Below are positions 20,970 through 30,818 of a stretch of 64,000 bases of DNA, one piece after another. Source of the stretch: Catonia carolina (lineage: Eukaryota > Arthropoda > Insecta > Hemiptera > Achilidae); contig JAQMRL010000006.1 in the NCBI GenBank assembly GCA_035578175.1, positions 63,466,501 to 63,530,500 of the forward strand, in the 5' to 3' direction. The position numbers and the translations under genes were made by a program. Each line of letters begins with the position of its first letter. Within the stretch, counting starts at the first letter, position 1. The notes beneath the pieces are model-generated. The model was not told where the DNA came from. It ran no database searches and saw nothing but the letters and a program-made list of their open reading frames with translations.

Positions 20970-21712
20970 GTTGTTTAGGTCATCAGCCGAAAGGCTGGTT
21001 TCAACCTCTAGATCAGTGGTTCCCAACCTTTTATGGGGCATCGCCCCTTTGTGAAGGATGACTTACACCTATCGCCCCCTCCTCTTAGCATCGTATACCT
21101 AATTTAATTTGAAGTAATGTGTTGATAAATAATAAAGTATGTTATTCTGTAAAAAAGATTTAATATTGTTCACAACAAATAATCAATCAAAGCAGTTGTG
21201 TCCAGAATTCTTCATCTCATGTGTAGGAGCTCGACCATAAAAAATGTCAACAAAGAGTTTAGTTTATTTGTTTGTAAAAACTAAACTATTTGTTTGTAAA
21301 AAAAAACATGTATCCGCGACAGTAAAGATTCTACCCTGTAGTACAGTTTTATTTTTCTGTCTTTGAATACTCATCGCCCCCCTGCGAACCCAAATCGCCC
21401 ACCAGGGGGCGATCGCCCCCAGGTTGGGAACCACTGCTCTAGATGCTTTACTAAGTAAAATAAGGAGTGAGGTGGTTTACCTTCCTCAACAATGAGTGGA
21501 AAAGTATACTTATCAGCATGCCAGGCCCTCTGAAAAGCATCTACTTTCCATCTTGCAAATGACACCTTCACATCGTTCATCACACGATCGGGCTGTGTAA
21601 TGAAATTCATTACTTCAGATGACTTTGATTAGTAACTTTTACACCTCTACCTATTCTGTTTTTAAATGTTTCAGTTCTTTAATTAGCATATGATAAGAAA
21701 CAGAACAAAATT
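20970..21712 (-). mobile_element. SINE-C split by a hAT MITE
   Basis: Reverse copy starting TTGTTTAGGTCATCAGCCG, interrupted at CTCTAGAT and then running to GATAAGAAACAGAAC, where its 5' end is lost against HEL-A. The ORF seen in other copies is partly open here on the minus strand. Confidence 0.9.
21014..21436. mobile_element. hAT-type MITE, 423 bp, 8-bp TSD
   Basis: Perfect 16-bp inverted ends, CAGTGGTTCCCAACCT and AGGTTGGGAACCACTG, flanked by CTCTAGAT at 21006-21013 and 21437-21444. Subterminal sequence also folds (ATCGCCCC near both ends). The interior differs from the 14.6 kb MITE and is non-coding. Confidence 0.95.
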
Positions 21713-21714
21713 TT

Positions 21715-22440
21715 GTATTTTTATCGGGACCCGACACGAAGATTTTCATCAAAATCGGTCAACTGGAATTAATAGTTTATTCGTGCAATATTGTTTACTT
21801 TTTTTACGACTTTCTCAAAAACAACTTCTACGATTTTTTTAAAAATTCCCTCATTGACTAAATTTTTTATGCTCTACAAGAAATAGTTAGCGCAACGTCT
21901 GCTGAAATTCTTGGGGGTTGGGTCTTTGCTCTCGTAATAAAAAAATGGTTTTGTCAAGATTAAGGCCTTATTATGCATTTTAGAGCAAAAGGTTGCACAC
22001 TCAAAGTTGTAGTAATTTAATAAACCTAAATCTTTTATTTTAAATATTTTTTCTACAGTCTCTACTTTAGCGTCGATTAGTTCTGTGTTTTTTCTTATCA
22101 AAATCGGTAAAAAATAAGATTTTTTTAATATTACGGCCTCAGTATCCATTTAACAAAAAAAAAAAAAAAAAAAAAAAATGGTGTATATAACCAAAGTTAT
22201 AAGAAATAAAAATACCTACAACTTTTATTTCAAGCATTTTCTTTTACACGCCAGTTTAGTGTTAATTAGTGGTATTCCGTATTTTAAGTCAAACGGAGGT
22301 TAATTTTTTATTTAGCGTCATTCAATCATGATGAAAATTAGGTTATGTTTTTAATTTTTTATTGTTATTCACGATTAAACTTACGTTACGTGTTATTTGT
22401 TTATCGTGAGAGCGTGATTTGTTGAACTGTGAGAGCTCAG
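21715..22440 (+). mobile_element. HEL-A, middle and 3' part
   Basis: Picks up at CGGGACCCGACACG and follows the family to the region before the 3' terminus; the GGCAAGAG repeat itself is not recognisable. Includes a 23-26 nt A run near 22155-22179. Confidence 0.8.
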
Positions 22441-22960
22441 AGGACTTTTAATAAAAATATCAGTCAAGAAATAAAAAATGAAATATAAATGACGAATAAG
22501 AATAGAAAATTGTCCCGGATTTTTCACTTTTTTACAATTCCAATACATTATTAATATAGTATTTTAAACGGATTGTTTAATCCAGGATTTGATTTTTTCT
22601 ATGCATTTATATTGCACGAATACCATTATAACAGACAACCTAGCGACAGGAGCGCGTTATTCGGCGGCCAAGGTTAACCGCTACAAGATATTTCAGTTCT
22701 TTCATTTGTTCTTTCTTATATGGAAACTTGTATTGCAATAAAGATAGAACAGAATTAAATAGTGCTTATAAATACAAGTCCCCGTATTATACATACAAGT
22801 TCAATGTATGAACGTAACATTGAATCAAACAATGAAAGTCACTGTGTTGGTTAGAAAATATCCGCATGCAAATCATGTTAATTGGACTTTATTTATAATT
22901 TCAACGCAAATCCCATAAGTTAACAAATGATCAAGTTGAGTCATTAAAACGTAAGTTACC
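22441..22960. other. Unassigned stretch
   Basis: No supportable feature. Confidence 0.45.
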
Positions 22961-22964
22961 CACC

Positions 22965-23425
22965 ACCGGATTGGTCCAGAAATAAAGTCGCCGCCAGCTG
23001 TTTAACAGCTGATTTTTTGAAACGAAGGTTCCTGGTTCAAATCCTAGTAATGGTACTTTTATACGGATATGAATATTAGACAGTGGTTAGAGGTGTACTT
23101 TGATGGTTGGGGTTCAATTAACCATACTCTTTTAGGAATGGTCGGCCTGGGTCTGTACAAGACATCACCTCATTTACATGTCATACACATCAACTTCATC
23201 TCATTGGGTCATGGGGTTGCTCATTGTTCTGAATTAAAGAGATTAAAACGTACACACATTAGGAATGAAAAAAAATTAACTTATGATTAACCATACTCTC
23301 TGAGTCTGAAGACTACAAGATTATGACTCATTTCAAGTCATACCACCATTCTCATCTCATTGAGTCATGGGGTTGCTTATTGTTATGAATTGAACAGATT
23401 GCAAAGTACATACATTAAAGATAAT
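22965..23425 (+). mobile_element. SINE-A with a duplicated 3' half
   Basis: Complete SINE-A (A box slightly decayed, hairpin, GGTTCAAATCC, body, ACACATTAGG) ends near 23275. A second copy of the body (AACCATACTCTCTGAG ... GTACATACATTAAAG) then follows to about 23425. The unit therefore looks like a SINE-A plus a partial 3' dimer. Confidence 0.85.
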
Positions 23426-23504
23426 AAAAAACAAAAAAGTTGATATTCTACAGAACTTTGAGTGCGTGAAATATTTAAAAGAATCAATGAAAAACGCGTT
23501 ATGA

Positions 23505-24635
23505 AATTATTTTTTACTTCCTCTTGCTCCATATGAATATTTATAGGAAAGGTAAGCAATGGTCATGTCAATGTTTTAAAATCGAGTTTTCACTGGAAAT
23601 GCACATTTTCAAGGCCCCCTGAACCCAAAAGCATGTTTTTACCGATTGGTCTGTTGTGAACGAAATAAGTGTACGAAGTTGAAAATTGGAACTTACGTTA
23701 GGTACCACTACGGGACACTACTACTAATATTAAAAAACGGCTACTGCGACTTTTTTTTAAACACTACTATCATTCACTACATTTTAAAATTCTCTTCAAG
23801 ATAAGGTAAGCGCCACATCTGCTGAAATTCTTGGAGAGGCTGTAGTCTCGTAGTAAAATTTTATTTTTTTAAAATTACGGCCTTAATAAATGCATTCTAG
23901 GGCAAAAGTGTATTGTGTATATTCAAAATTGCAGAACATTGAAAAACCTACAACTTTTATTTCTAAAATATTTTATTCTGTAACTAAGTTTAGCTCACTA
24001 CATTCGTGATTACTACTAATTAGTGATTTTCTGTATTTGTATCATCTAAATTTGTAAAATAATAGGGTTTTAAATAGATTTTGGCCTTAGTATGCATTTT
24101 ACAACATAGGCCTACATAAACAAAATTTGTTGTTTTTTAATTCATCAGCCGAAAGGCTGGTTTGACCTTCTAAAAGCTTCACTAGTAAAACAAGGAGTGA
24201 GGTGGTTTAAATGGTTCTTCCTCACCGAGGAAAAGTATGCTTATCAGTATGCCAGGCCTTCTGAAAAGCATCTACTTTCCATCTTGCAAATGACACCTTC
24301 ACTTCATTTACCTCTAGATTTGGCAGTATAATGATGAAATTCATTACTCTCAGAGGAGATAACTCTGACTAGCGTCTTTTACACCTCTACCGCTTCTGTT
24401 CTTAAATGATTCAGTTATATAATTAACTGACCATGTGATAAGAAACAGAACGTTTTTTTGTAGCCTTGAATCGAGCGCAAATAATTTAACACTCCATCTA
24501 CCTGCCTGTAATGGGGAAAATCAAAGTTATAGAAAATAAAAAAATGTACAACTACTCCAATTTACCGCCTTAACCTCTTTTCTGTATTTCCTACTCGGCA
24601 AGAAAGTGCACGGCCAGATGTCTCGGTCCGAACAG
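23505..24635 (+). mobile_element. HEL-A, both ends partly preserved, split by SINE-C
   Basis: Starts TTTACTTCCTCTTGCTCC. After the SINE-C insert it resumes at AAAATCAAAGTTATAG and ends in a decayed GGCAAGAAAGTGCACGG...CCAGATG, consistent with an internally deleted 3' terminus. Confidence 0.78.
24130..24518 (-). mobile_element. SINE-C nested in HEL-A
   Basis: Reverse copy from TTCATCAGCCGAAAGGC to CTGCCTGTAATGGGG. Flanking A-runs make the TSD ambiguous. Confidence 0.85.
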
Positions 24636-24739
24636 CATTGCAAATGATCTTGACAATTTGATACAATTATAAATACATAAAATCAACTCGGTAAAATTTG
24701 ACAAATATTCCTGATATATATATATCATCCATGTAAATA

Positions 24740-25520
24740 CCGGGTGATTTTTTAGTCCTGTTACCCAATTGTTAATGTCTGGTAATTATTTTCTAAGAAA
24801 GGGATATTTTGTTTTGTGACACAAAGTTGGTAGCCCTACTCAACCGGTATAGATACGACAGTTTGAGTTGATTCTCCTTGAGTTGCGTAAAATTTTGTGC
24901 TGTTTCCAGTTGTGTTACGACGAGAATGTCTTTTACCCTAGAACAACGGGTTTTCATTCTTGAATAATATTTTGCTACAAAATCGTATGCGAGTGTAAAA
25001 GAATCATTTCAAATTAAATTTTTTGGTGTTCCTCCACTCAATTCTAGTCAATTTCTAGGCTAACTAACTGATTTTTAGAGGCAGGTATTGTTTGCAGCAG
25101 AAAACGTAGTGGTCGACCAACTCTCTTGACAGATGACGTTAAGAGAATGTGAAAACAAGATTGCTTAATTCTCCATGGAAAAGTTTACAAAAACTTTCCT
25201 CGCATGTTGATTTGTCATGTTCGAGTGCTCAGAAAGCTGCTAAAAAATTGAAATTGTATCCGTATCACATACGATTAGTTCTAGAGCTTCAGCCTCCAGA
25301 TTTAAACAAGAGTTTGTTTTAGGATAAAAGACATTCTGTTCGTAGCACGACCGGAAATGGCACAAAATTTTACACAGCTCAAGGAGAATCAACTCACACT
25401 GCCATATCCATACTGGTTGAGTAGGGCTACCAACTTAGTGTCACAAAACAAAATTTATTTTTTTTAGAAAAATATTACCAGACATTAACAATTGGATAAC
25501 AGGACTAAAAAATCACTCTG
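24740..25520 (+). mobile_element. E-twin copy 1: defective Tc1/mariner-superfamily element
   Basis: TA flanks the element (24738-24739, 25521-25522). The inverted ends are long: CCGGGTGATTTTTTAGTCCT at the left has a near-identical complement at the right, and similarity continues inward for about 150 bp (including GTTGGTAGCCCTACTCAACC). Between them lies a broken transposase N-terminus. The 58.2 kb copy is almost identical. Confidence 0.92.
24926..25335 (+). pseudogene. Transposase N-terminus relic (helix-turn-helix part)
   Basis: An ATG at 24926 opens MSFTLEQRVFILE, then a TAA stop; sense continues as YFATKSYASVKESFQIKF in the same frame. Further on, other frames give RSGRPTLLTDD and KKLKLYPYRIRLV-like phrases. 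Order and motifs resemble the DUF4817 / homeodomain-like DNA-binding half of insect mariner-type transposases. The catalytic DDE half is absent: only ~20 codons' worth of sequence remains before the right inverted repeat. Several frameshifts plus the stop make it non-functional, so mobility must have come from a transposase elsewhere. Confidence 0.7.
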
Positions 25521-25522
25521 TA

Positions 25523-25826
25523 TAACACACCGAAAATCGGTAAAGAATAGCCCTAAAGATGAAAATCAATATTCTTTTAAAGCGGAACCAAAAGGAAGTT
25601 CAACGCACGTGTCTGTTCCAAATTGATAATTCATTTAGTTGAAACACGTGGAGCAGGTGGTGGGACTGAGTTATTTTCGGAAATAATCTACCTGTATTTA
25701 TCATGTTCAGTTGAACCCTGATATTTTCAAGTTAATCAATACAGGAACTACCATAATGTAAACAATTCTATTTCACTAACAATATTATTTTTAAAAGTCC
25801 CTTTTCTTATATTAAAAGAAAAAAAA
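25523..25826. other. Unassigned stretch
   Basis: No supportable feature. Confidence 0.45.
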
Positions 25827-26608
25827 TCTGGTGTGAAACACTCACACAACTTTCTCTTGCCAATGCAAATAATTAACAATATAACCTAACATTAGTGATA
25901 AAACATTAGAAATAAACAAAAAACTAACCTCAAAAACCATAACCTAATTTTAATCATGACTGAAAGACGCAAAATGAAAATCGAACTCAGTTCGGCTTAA
26001 AAATACGGAAAATCATTCTTACACACTAAACTAGGCTCTGTAGAGAAAAATGCTTTAAATAAAAGTTGTAGGTCTTTTTATTTTCTATAAAATTAATTCT
26101 ATACACTTTTGTCGTAAAATGCATACTAAGGCAGAAATCTTAAAAAAATCGATTTTTCACACGTTTTCGTGAGAAAAAAACGGAAAATCGCTAATTACTA
26201 CTAAACTAAGCGTTATACAAAAAAAATGTTTGAAATAAAAACTGTAGAATTTTTAATTTTCTACAATTTTTATTATATAAATTTTTGCGTTAAATTGCAT
26301 ATTAAAGCCGTAATCTTAAAAAAACTGTGTTTTTACGTGAAAACAGCCTCGCCGAGAATTTCAGCAAACATGGAGCCTACCCTATCTTGTAGAGAATAAA
26401 AAACTAAATAAACCAGGCGATTTTAAAAAAAATTGTAGGATCAGTTTTTGAGAAAATCGCAAAAAAGTGAAAAATTATACGAATTAACTACTACTTCCGG
26501 TTGACCGATTTTGATGAAAATGTTCGATTCGGGTCCGGTAGTGGTATGTAACTTAAGTTTAAAGTTTCAAGTTCGTACGATGTTCCGTTCTTGAGATATT
26601 CTGTTCGC

Positions 26609-26669
<61 letters not shown>

Positions 26670-26816
26670 ACACACACACACAGACCAATCGCTAAAAACA
26701 TGTTTTTTGGGTTCAGGGGGTCTGAAAACATATAGATCCGGTGAAAACTCGATTTCGAAAAATCGACATGAAAACAATACTTTCCTTCCTATATATTCAT
26801 ATAGGCAAGAGAAAGT
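25827..26816 (-). mobile_element. HEL-A, full length, best-preserved copy
   Basis: Minus orientation. The 3' tip is CCAGA, preceded by hairpin arms GTGTGA/TCACAC (25831-25836, 25842-25847), then the inner terminal repeat ACTTTCTCTTGCC as read on the plus strand. The 5' terminus at 26804-26816 is GGCAAGAGAAAGT, with a subterminal hairpin CCTATAT-ATTC-ATATAGG (26788-26805). A further small hairpin, CGATTT...AAATCG, follows just inside. The terminal repeats are therefore asymmetric: one at the tip, one set in by ~20 bp. A (CA)n run interrupts the consensus at the usual place. No ORF with a domain. Confidence 0.92.
26608..26682. repeat. (CA)n microsatellite inside HEL-A
   Basis: Nearly uninterrupted dinucleotide run. 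Frames across it translate to Cys-Val repeats, which are artefacts. Confidence 0.98.
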
Positions 26817-26950
26817 AAAAACAAATAATATGGAAATTCATTGAAAAAGTTAATGGTGTATTTTTTGACCAAATATACTGTAAAACTTAGTCAAGGTTCT
26901 TTCCAGGATCTGGTTGTAATAAATAATCAAAAACCTTCCTTTAAACTTGT
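26817..26950. other. Short unassigned spacer
   Basis: Nothing recognised. Confidence 0.4.
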
Positions 26951-26956
26951 TATTTG

Positions 26957-27090
26957 TCATCAGTCTCTCGACTGGTTTGATGCAGTTCTCAAAGCTGTCT
27001 ATCTTGCGCAAGTCGTATCATATCTACATACTTGTAACACCCTACCGCTTTTGTAATTTGCTTTACATATTCTAATCTTTGCCTAGAATA
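26957..27090 (-). mobile_element. LINE-K 3' end fragment
   Basis: The minus strand encodes the reverse-transcriptase C-terminus ending in a motif like LHQTSRET and a stop at the GTCATCAGTCTCTCGACTGG end. Homologous pieces occur at 32.7, 44.1 and 44.8 kb. It is truncated upstream at a palindrome. Confidence 0.8.
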
Positions 27091-27105
27091 TGTAAAGCAA
27101 ATTAC
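27053..27105. repeat. Perfect 22-bp inverted repeat, 9-nt loop
   Basis: 27053-27074 and 27084-27105 are exact reverse complements; the loop is ATCTTTGCC. The left arm is ordinary LINE-K sequence, so the right arm is an inverted copy made at the truncation point. Confidence 0.97.
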
Positions 27106-27316
27106 ATTTTAACTTTGTTATTTTAACTTAGTTATCATTTTAACATTACATTTGTTATTTAAAATTATAACAATTATTTTATTTACAAGACTATTAATTA
27201 CAGTTAACTTTAAAATTGCATAAACTATTCACAAATTACAATTAAATTAATTACAAAAAAGCTTCAATTAACTTAATTAACAATAATAAATTACTATTTT
27301 ACACAACAGTCTCTGT
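27106..27316. other. AT-rich spacer
   Basis: Repetitive TTATTTTAAC-like steps; nothing else. Confidence 0.45.
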
Positions 27317-27317
27317 A

Positions 27318-27372
27318 GTTCACTAGGTTGGTCTAGTGGTAAAGTCGTCGCCGTGAATCAGCTGTTTAATAG
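27318..27372 (+). repeat. SINE-A head fragment
   Basis: Contains the A box (TTGGTCTAGTGGTAAAG) and half the hairpin (AATCAGCTGTTTAATAG), then passes directly into HEL-A. The B box and body are absent. Confidence 0.75.
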
Positions 27373-27800
27373 ATTAAAAAAATACCTACAACTTTGATTT
27401 CAAACATTTTTTGTACAATACTTAGTTTAGCGTCAAAATTAATGATTTTCTGTATTTTATTTTAATTGGTAAAAATTTGAATTTTTTAGTATTGCAGCCT
27501 TAGTATAAATTATACGACCAAATTGTATATATTGCTAATCGAAAATTAAAAAACTTAAAACTTTTATTTCAAGCATTTTCTTCTACAGAGCCTAGTAAAG
27601 CGTCAGTGGATGATTTCCCGTATTTTTAAGTCGGAACAGAGCTTGATTTTAATTTTTCTACATTCACTACTGATTAAAAATAGTTTGTTTTTAATTTTAA
27701 ATTGTTTACTAATGATTAAACATGGATTATATTTTTTATTGTTTACAATAAATTGGAACAGAAAGTCTAGTGAGTGTTTTACACCATTGTTTTTCTCAAA
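27373..27800 (+). mobile_element. HEL-A 3' half
   Basis: Follows the family from ATACCTACAACTTTGATTTC to AGTGAGTGTTTTACACCA. The inner 3' repeat is degraded to GGAACAGAAAGT. Confidence 0.78.
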
Positions 27801-28009
27801 CTATGTGTTTTCTTAATTTACAAAATATAATTTTTCAAAATTATTTCTTAGGAAGAACCTACGATCAAAATATTTCAACAAGAGAGTTCTCATTAAGAAA
27901 AAAAAGAAAAAATTTTTTTAACCTATTTTTAAAGTCCGTTTATTATATAAATCATCTGCTAGGTCAATCAACAGCAATATTATGAACTGCTGTAGTTGGT
28001 CATAACTGC
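27801..28009. repeat. Spacer with a short direct repeat
   Basis: AACTGCTGTAGTTGGTCAT occurs twice in tandem at about 27984-28022, directly upstream of a SINE-C. The rest is AT-rich. Confidence 0.6.
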
Positions 28010-28412
28010 TGTAGTTGGTCATGACGGACAGGTGGAGTGTCAAATTATTTACACTCAATCTGTTCGTTGCAGGGGTAAAATAAATAGTTCTGTTTCTTAT
28101 CACAAGGTCAGCCAATTAAATGACTGAATCATTTAAGAACAGAAGAGGTAGAGGTGCAAAAGACACTAATCAGAGTTATCTCCTCTGAAAGTAATGAATT
28201 TCATTATACAGCCAGACCCTGTGGTGAATAAAGTGAAGGTGTCGTTTGCAGAGTGGAAAATATTATGTGTTTTTCAGAGGGCCCGGCATGCTGATAAGCG
28301 TACTTTTCCACTCAGTGAGGAAGGCAACGGTAAACCACCTCACTCCTCGTTTTACTTAGTAAAACCTCTACAGGTTCAAACCAGCCTTTTGGCTGATGAC
28401 CTAAACAACAAC
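28010..28412 (+). mobile_element. SINE-C, near full length, with open frame
   Basis: 5' end GGACAGGTGGAGTGTC, 3' end CCTAAACAACAAC. A 74-codon frame starts at 28194 (MNFIIQPDPVVNKVKVSF...) and runs to the tail. It matches frames in three other copies, but there is no known domain and nothing shows that it is translated. Confidence 0.85.
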
Positions 28413-28800
28413 ATATGAAATTATTTCAGATCCTAACCAAAAGTTGAGGTTAGGATCTTTGAAAACGTTCCGAATGAGGCAAAAAGCCGGAAAATTTTAT
28501 AACTTATTAATTCCACGATGATATTTAAGTTACAGTTACTTCTGTATTAAATTTAAGTAGAACGTTATAACCAGATATAAGATTTCGTAAACTGTTTTTT
28601 AAATTGTATTTTATAATTATATTATATAATAAGAACAAGTATGTTTCTTCAATACATACCGACCATAAATTCGTATGGTTAATTAAGTTAACAAATGTCC
28701 TGTTTAGTCCTAGATGAGGAAGTCAAGTTGTGGTGAAACCTAGGTCATCGACTTCATATGGATACTGAATAAATGTCTACATGATACACATATGACTAAA
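28413..28800. other. AT-rich stretch, nothing recognised
   Basis: No supportable feature. Confidence 0.45.
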
Positions 28801-28804
28801 TTTT

Positions 28805-29412
28805 TTAATCTCTGCGAGATAGATTAAGCGTTATGTCAGTGATTTTTTGAAATCACTAATTGAATACAAAATCGGTAAAAAAAATTGACTTTTTAACGGT
28901 GGATCTTTGTATGCATTTAACGACAAAAGTGTATCGAAACGTATAACTACAGTTATAAAAAATAAAAAACTCTGAAAATTTTATTTCAAATTTTTTTCGA
29001 CAGATCTAAGTGTACCGTCAATTATTATTGATTTTCCGTATACTTTATTGTTGATATTTCATTTTTACTTTTATACGGATTTGAATACTAGACAGTGGTT
29101 ACCGGTGTTCTTTGATGGTTGGGGTTCAATTAACCATATTTTCTTAGGAATGGTCGGCCTGAGTCTGTACAAGACATCACCTCATTTACATGTCATACAC
29201 ATCATCCTCATCTCATTGGGTCATGGGGTTGCTCATTGTTATGAATTGAAGAGATTAAAACGTACACACATTAGGAATGAAAAAAAATTAACTTATGATT
29301 AAAATTAGGTTATATTTTTCATTTTACGAGTACATCGTTTATTAATTAAACATAAGTTATATGGTTTATTAATTACATTGGCAAGAGAAAATCGTGTGAA
29401 AATTCACACTAG
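28805..29412 (+). mobile_element. HEL-A 3' half split by SINE-A
   Basis: HEL-A sequence on both sides (TTATGTCAGTGATTTTTTGA; later TTAAAATTAGGTTATATTTT) ends with TTGGCAAGAGAAAATCGTG and a CACACTAGA tip, one of the copies with CTAG rather than CCAG at the tip. Confidence 0.82.
29058..29300 (+). mobile_element. SINE-A body, 5'-truncated, in HEL-A
   Basis: Starts at ACTTTTATACGGATTTGAAT, just after where the B box should be, and runs to ACACATTAGG plus an A-rich tail. The tRNA-like head is missing. Confidence 0.85.
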
Positions 29413-29955
29413 ATTCCAGTATTTCTACGTCGTTGTACTTCCCCTCTAAACAAGGGCTATGTTTGGGAAGTTATTTTAGTAAATAAACACATACATAATA
29501 CAACAATGACGAACAGAAAACAAACTTTTTTATTTAACATAAACAATGAATATTAAATTAAAAAACTGGGTAATTAGATTAAAGCCATTTAAATATTAAA
29601 AGCCTAAATAATTTTATTTAAAAATTTATTATTTTTTTATCTACGATTTAGTAGGTTATCACGTAGTTGTTGATAAAACGCAAAAAATAGATGTTTGGTC
29701 TGCAGATGTGACCTTGCAATAACGTATCTTAAGTAATAACATTAAAATGAGAATATAGTAATGTGTTTTCTATGTTGTAAAGAATATCTCTATTCTTGTA
29801 GTGGTTTTAAAAGTTGTGTGAGATTTTATTATGTATAAGGAAGGCTTTTTATGTAATTCTTGGTTACTTAATGAATTCTTTTCAAGATTTGCGTAATCTA
29901 ATTAATTTCTGAATAATAAATTTTTGATAAATTTAATAATTATAGATTTATTTGA
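29413..29955. other. AT-rich stretch, nothing recognised
   Basis: No supportable feature. Confidence 0.45.
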
Positions 29956-29956
29956 T

Positions 29957-30047
29957 TAACCCACCGGGTTGGTCTAACTGTACAGTCTAACAGCAAACTC
30001 AGTTATTTAAGAGCTGATTGTCGGAGTTGAAGGTCCAAGGTTCAAAT
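29957..30047 (+). repeat. SINE-A head joined to LINE-J sequence
   Basis: tRNA-like head (CCACCGGGTTGGTCTAAC, decayed hairpin, GGTTCAAATCCTAGT). Immediately after the B box the sequence becomes LINE-J coding sequence rather than SINE-A body. Confidence 0.7.
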
Positions 30048-30069
30048 CCTAGTTGCTTGTTATATTTAA

Positions 30070-30814
30070 GGGGCGTCCTAAGAGTCTATACATGCAATGT
30101 TAAAATTGGTATATTTGAGTTCCTTTTTAAAGTTCTGGTTACAGATATGACTTAACAGTTTTCTTTATTTGCAAGAGTTACACTTTTCTTTATAATTTGA
30201 TGGAAGGATTTTTTATCATATTCATAACTTTTTTGTTAAATATTTTCGATTTTATTTAAAAAATTTTCCAATCCGTTTGATGGACATTTTTTAAAAGTAC
30301 AGAAAGAATTTAAAAACTGTTCCTTCACTTTGAAGAGCTACAAAAGAAATATATATTTGAAAAGTTTCATCCCCTTATCTCCTACCAAAGCATCAAAAAG
30401 GAACACTGAATCTTAAAATAACCCATTTTCGGTAAATTGATCTCAAAGTATACAATAATGGTATTTCTTGAATTTTTTCAACAGTGCTTGCCCTCACACT
30501 AGGTGATATTTCCACATTTCCAGAAATTACTTAAGTTTTTTTAAAAATTTGTAGCCCTATTACACTTTCCTAGCTCTAAGAAAAACAAAATTTTCCAACT
30601 GAAACTCTTTTTCGTTTACAAGAAATGAAAGAAAAAAGTTAAGAAAAATCAGTGTAGTTGATTTCAGTCGATAGTTACATTTAAAAAAAATTGTAACACA
30701 ATTTCTAAATATTAGATTTTTATAAATTATACATACTTTTAAAGAGAAAATTCTGGGAAATACATTTTTTCCACAAAAAGTGATTTTTTCCAAAATTCCC
30801 TTCTGAATCCCCTT
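30070..30814 (+). mobile_element. TTAA-flanked element, ~745 bp
   Basis: TTAA at 30066-30069 and 30815-30818 brackets it. The left end reads GGGGCGTCC and the right end GAATCCCCTT, so the tips are GGGG/CCCC. Size and tips resemble MITE-D, but the interior does not match by eye. The LINE-J reading frame on either side supports a clean insertion. Confidence 0.6.
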
Positions 30815-30818
30815 TTAA

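Noticed and set aside
23069..23290. 73-codon frame recurring at 29.0, 33.8 and 46.3 kb
   Set aside because: It is the SINE-A body read in one frame; SINE-A is tRNA-derived and the frame is closed in other copies.
26491..26777. Open frames rich in Cys-Val repeats
   Set aside because: They are translations of the (CA)n microsatellite inside a HEL-A copy.
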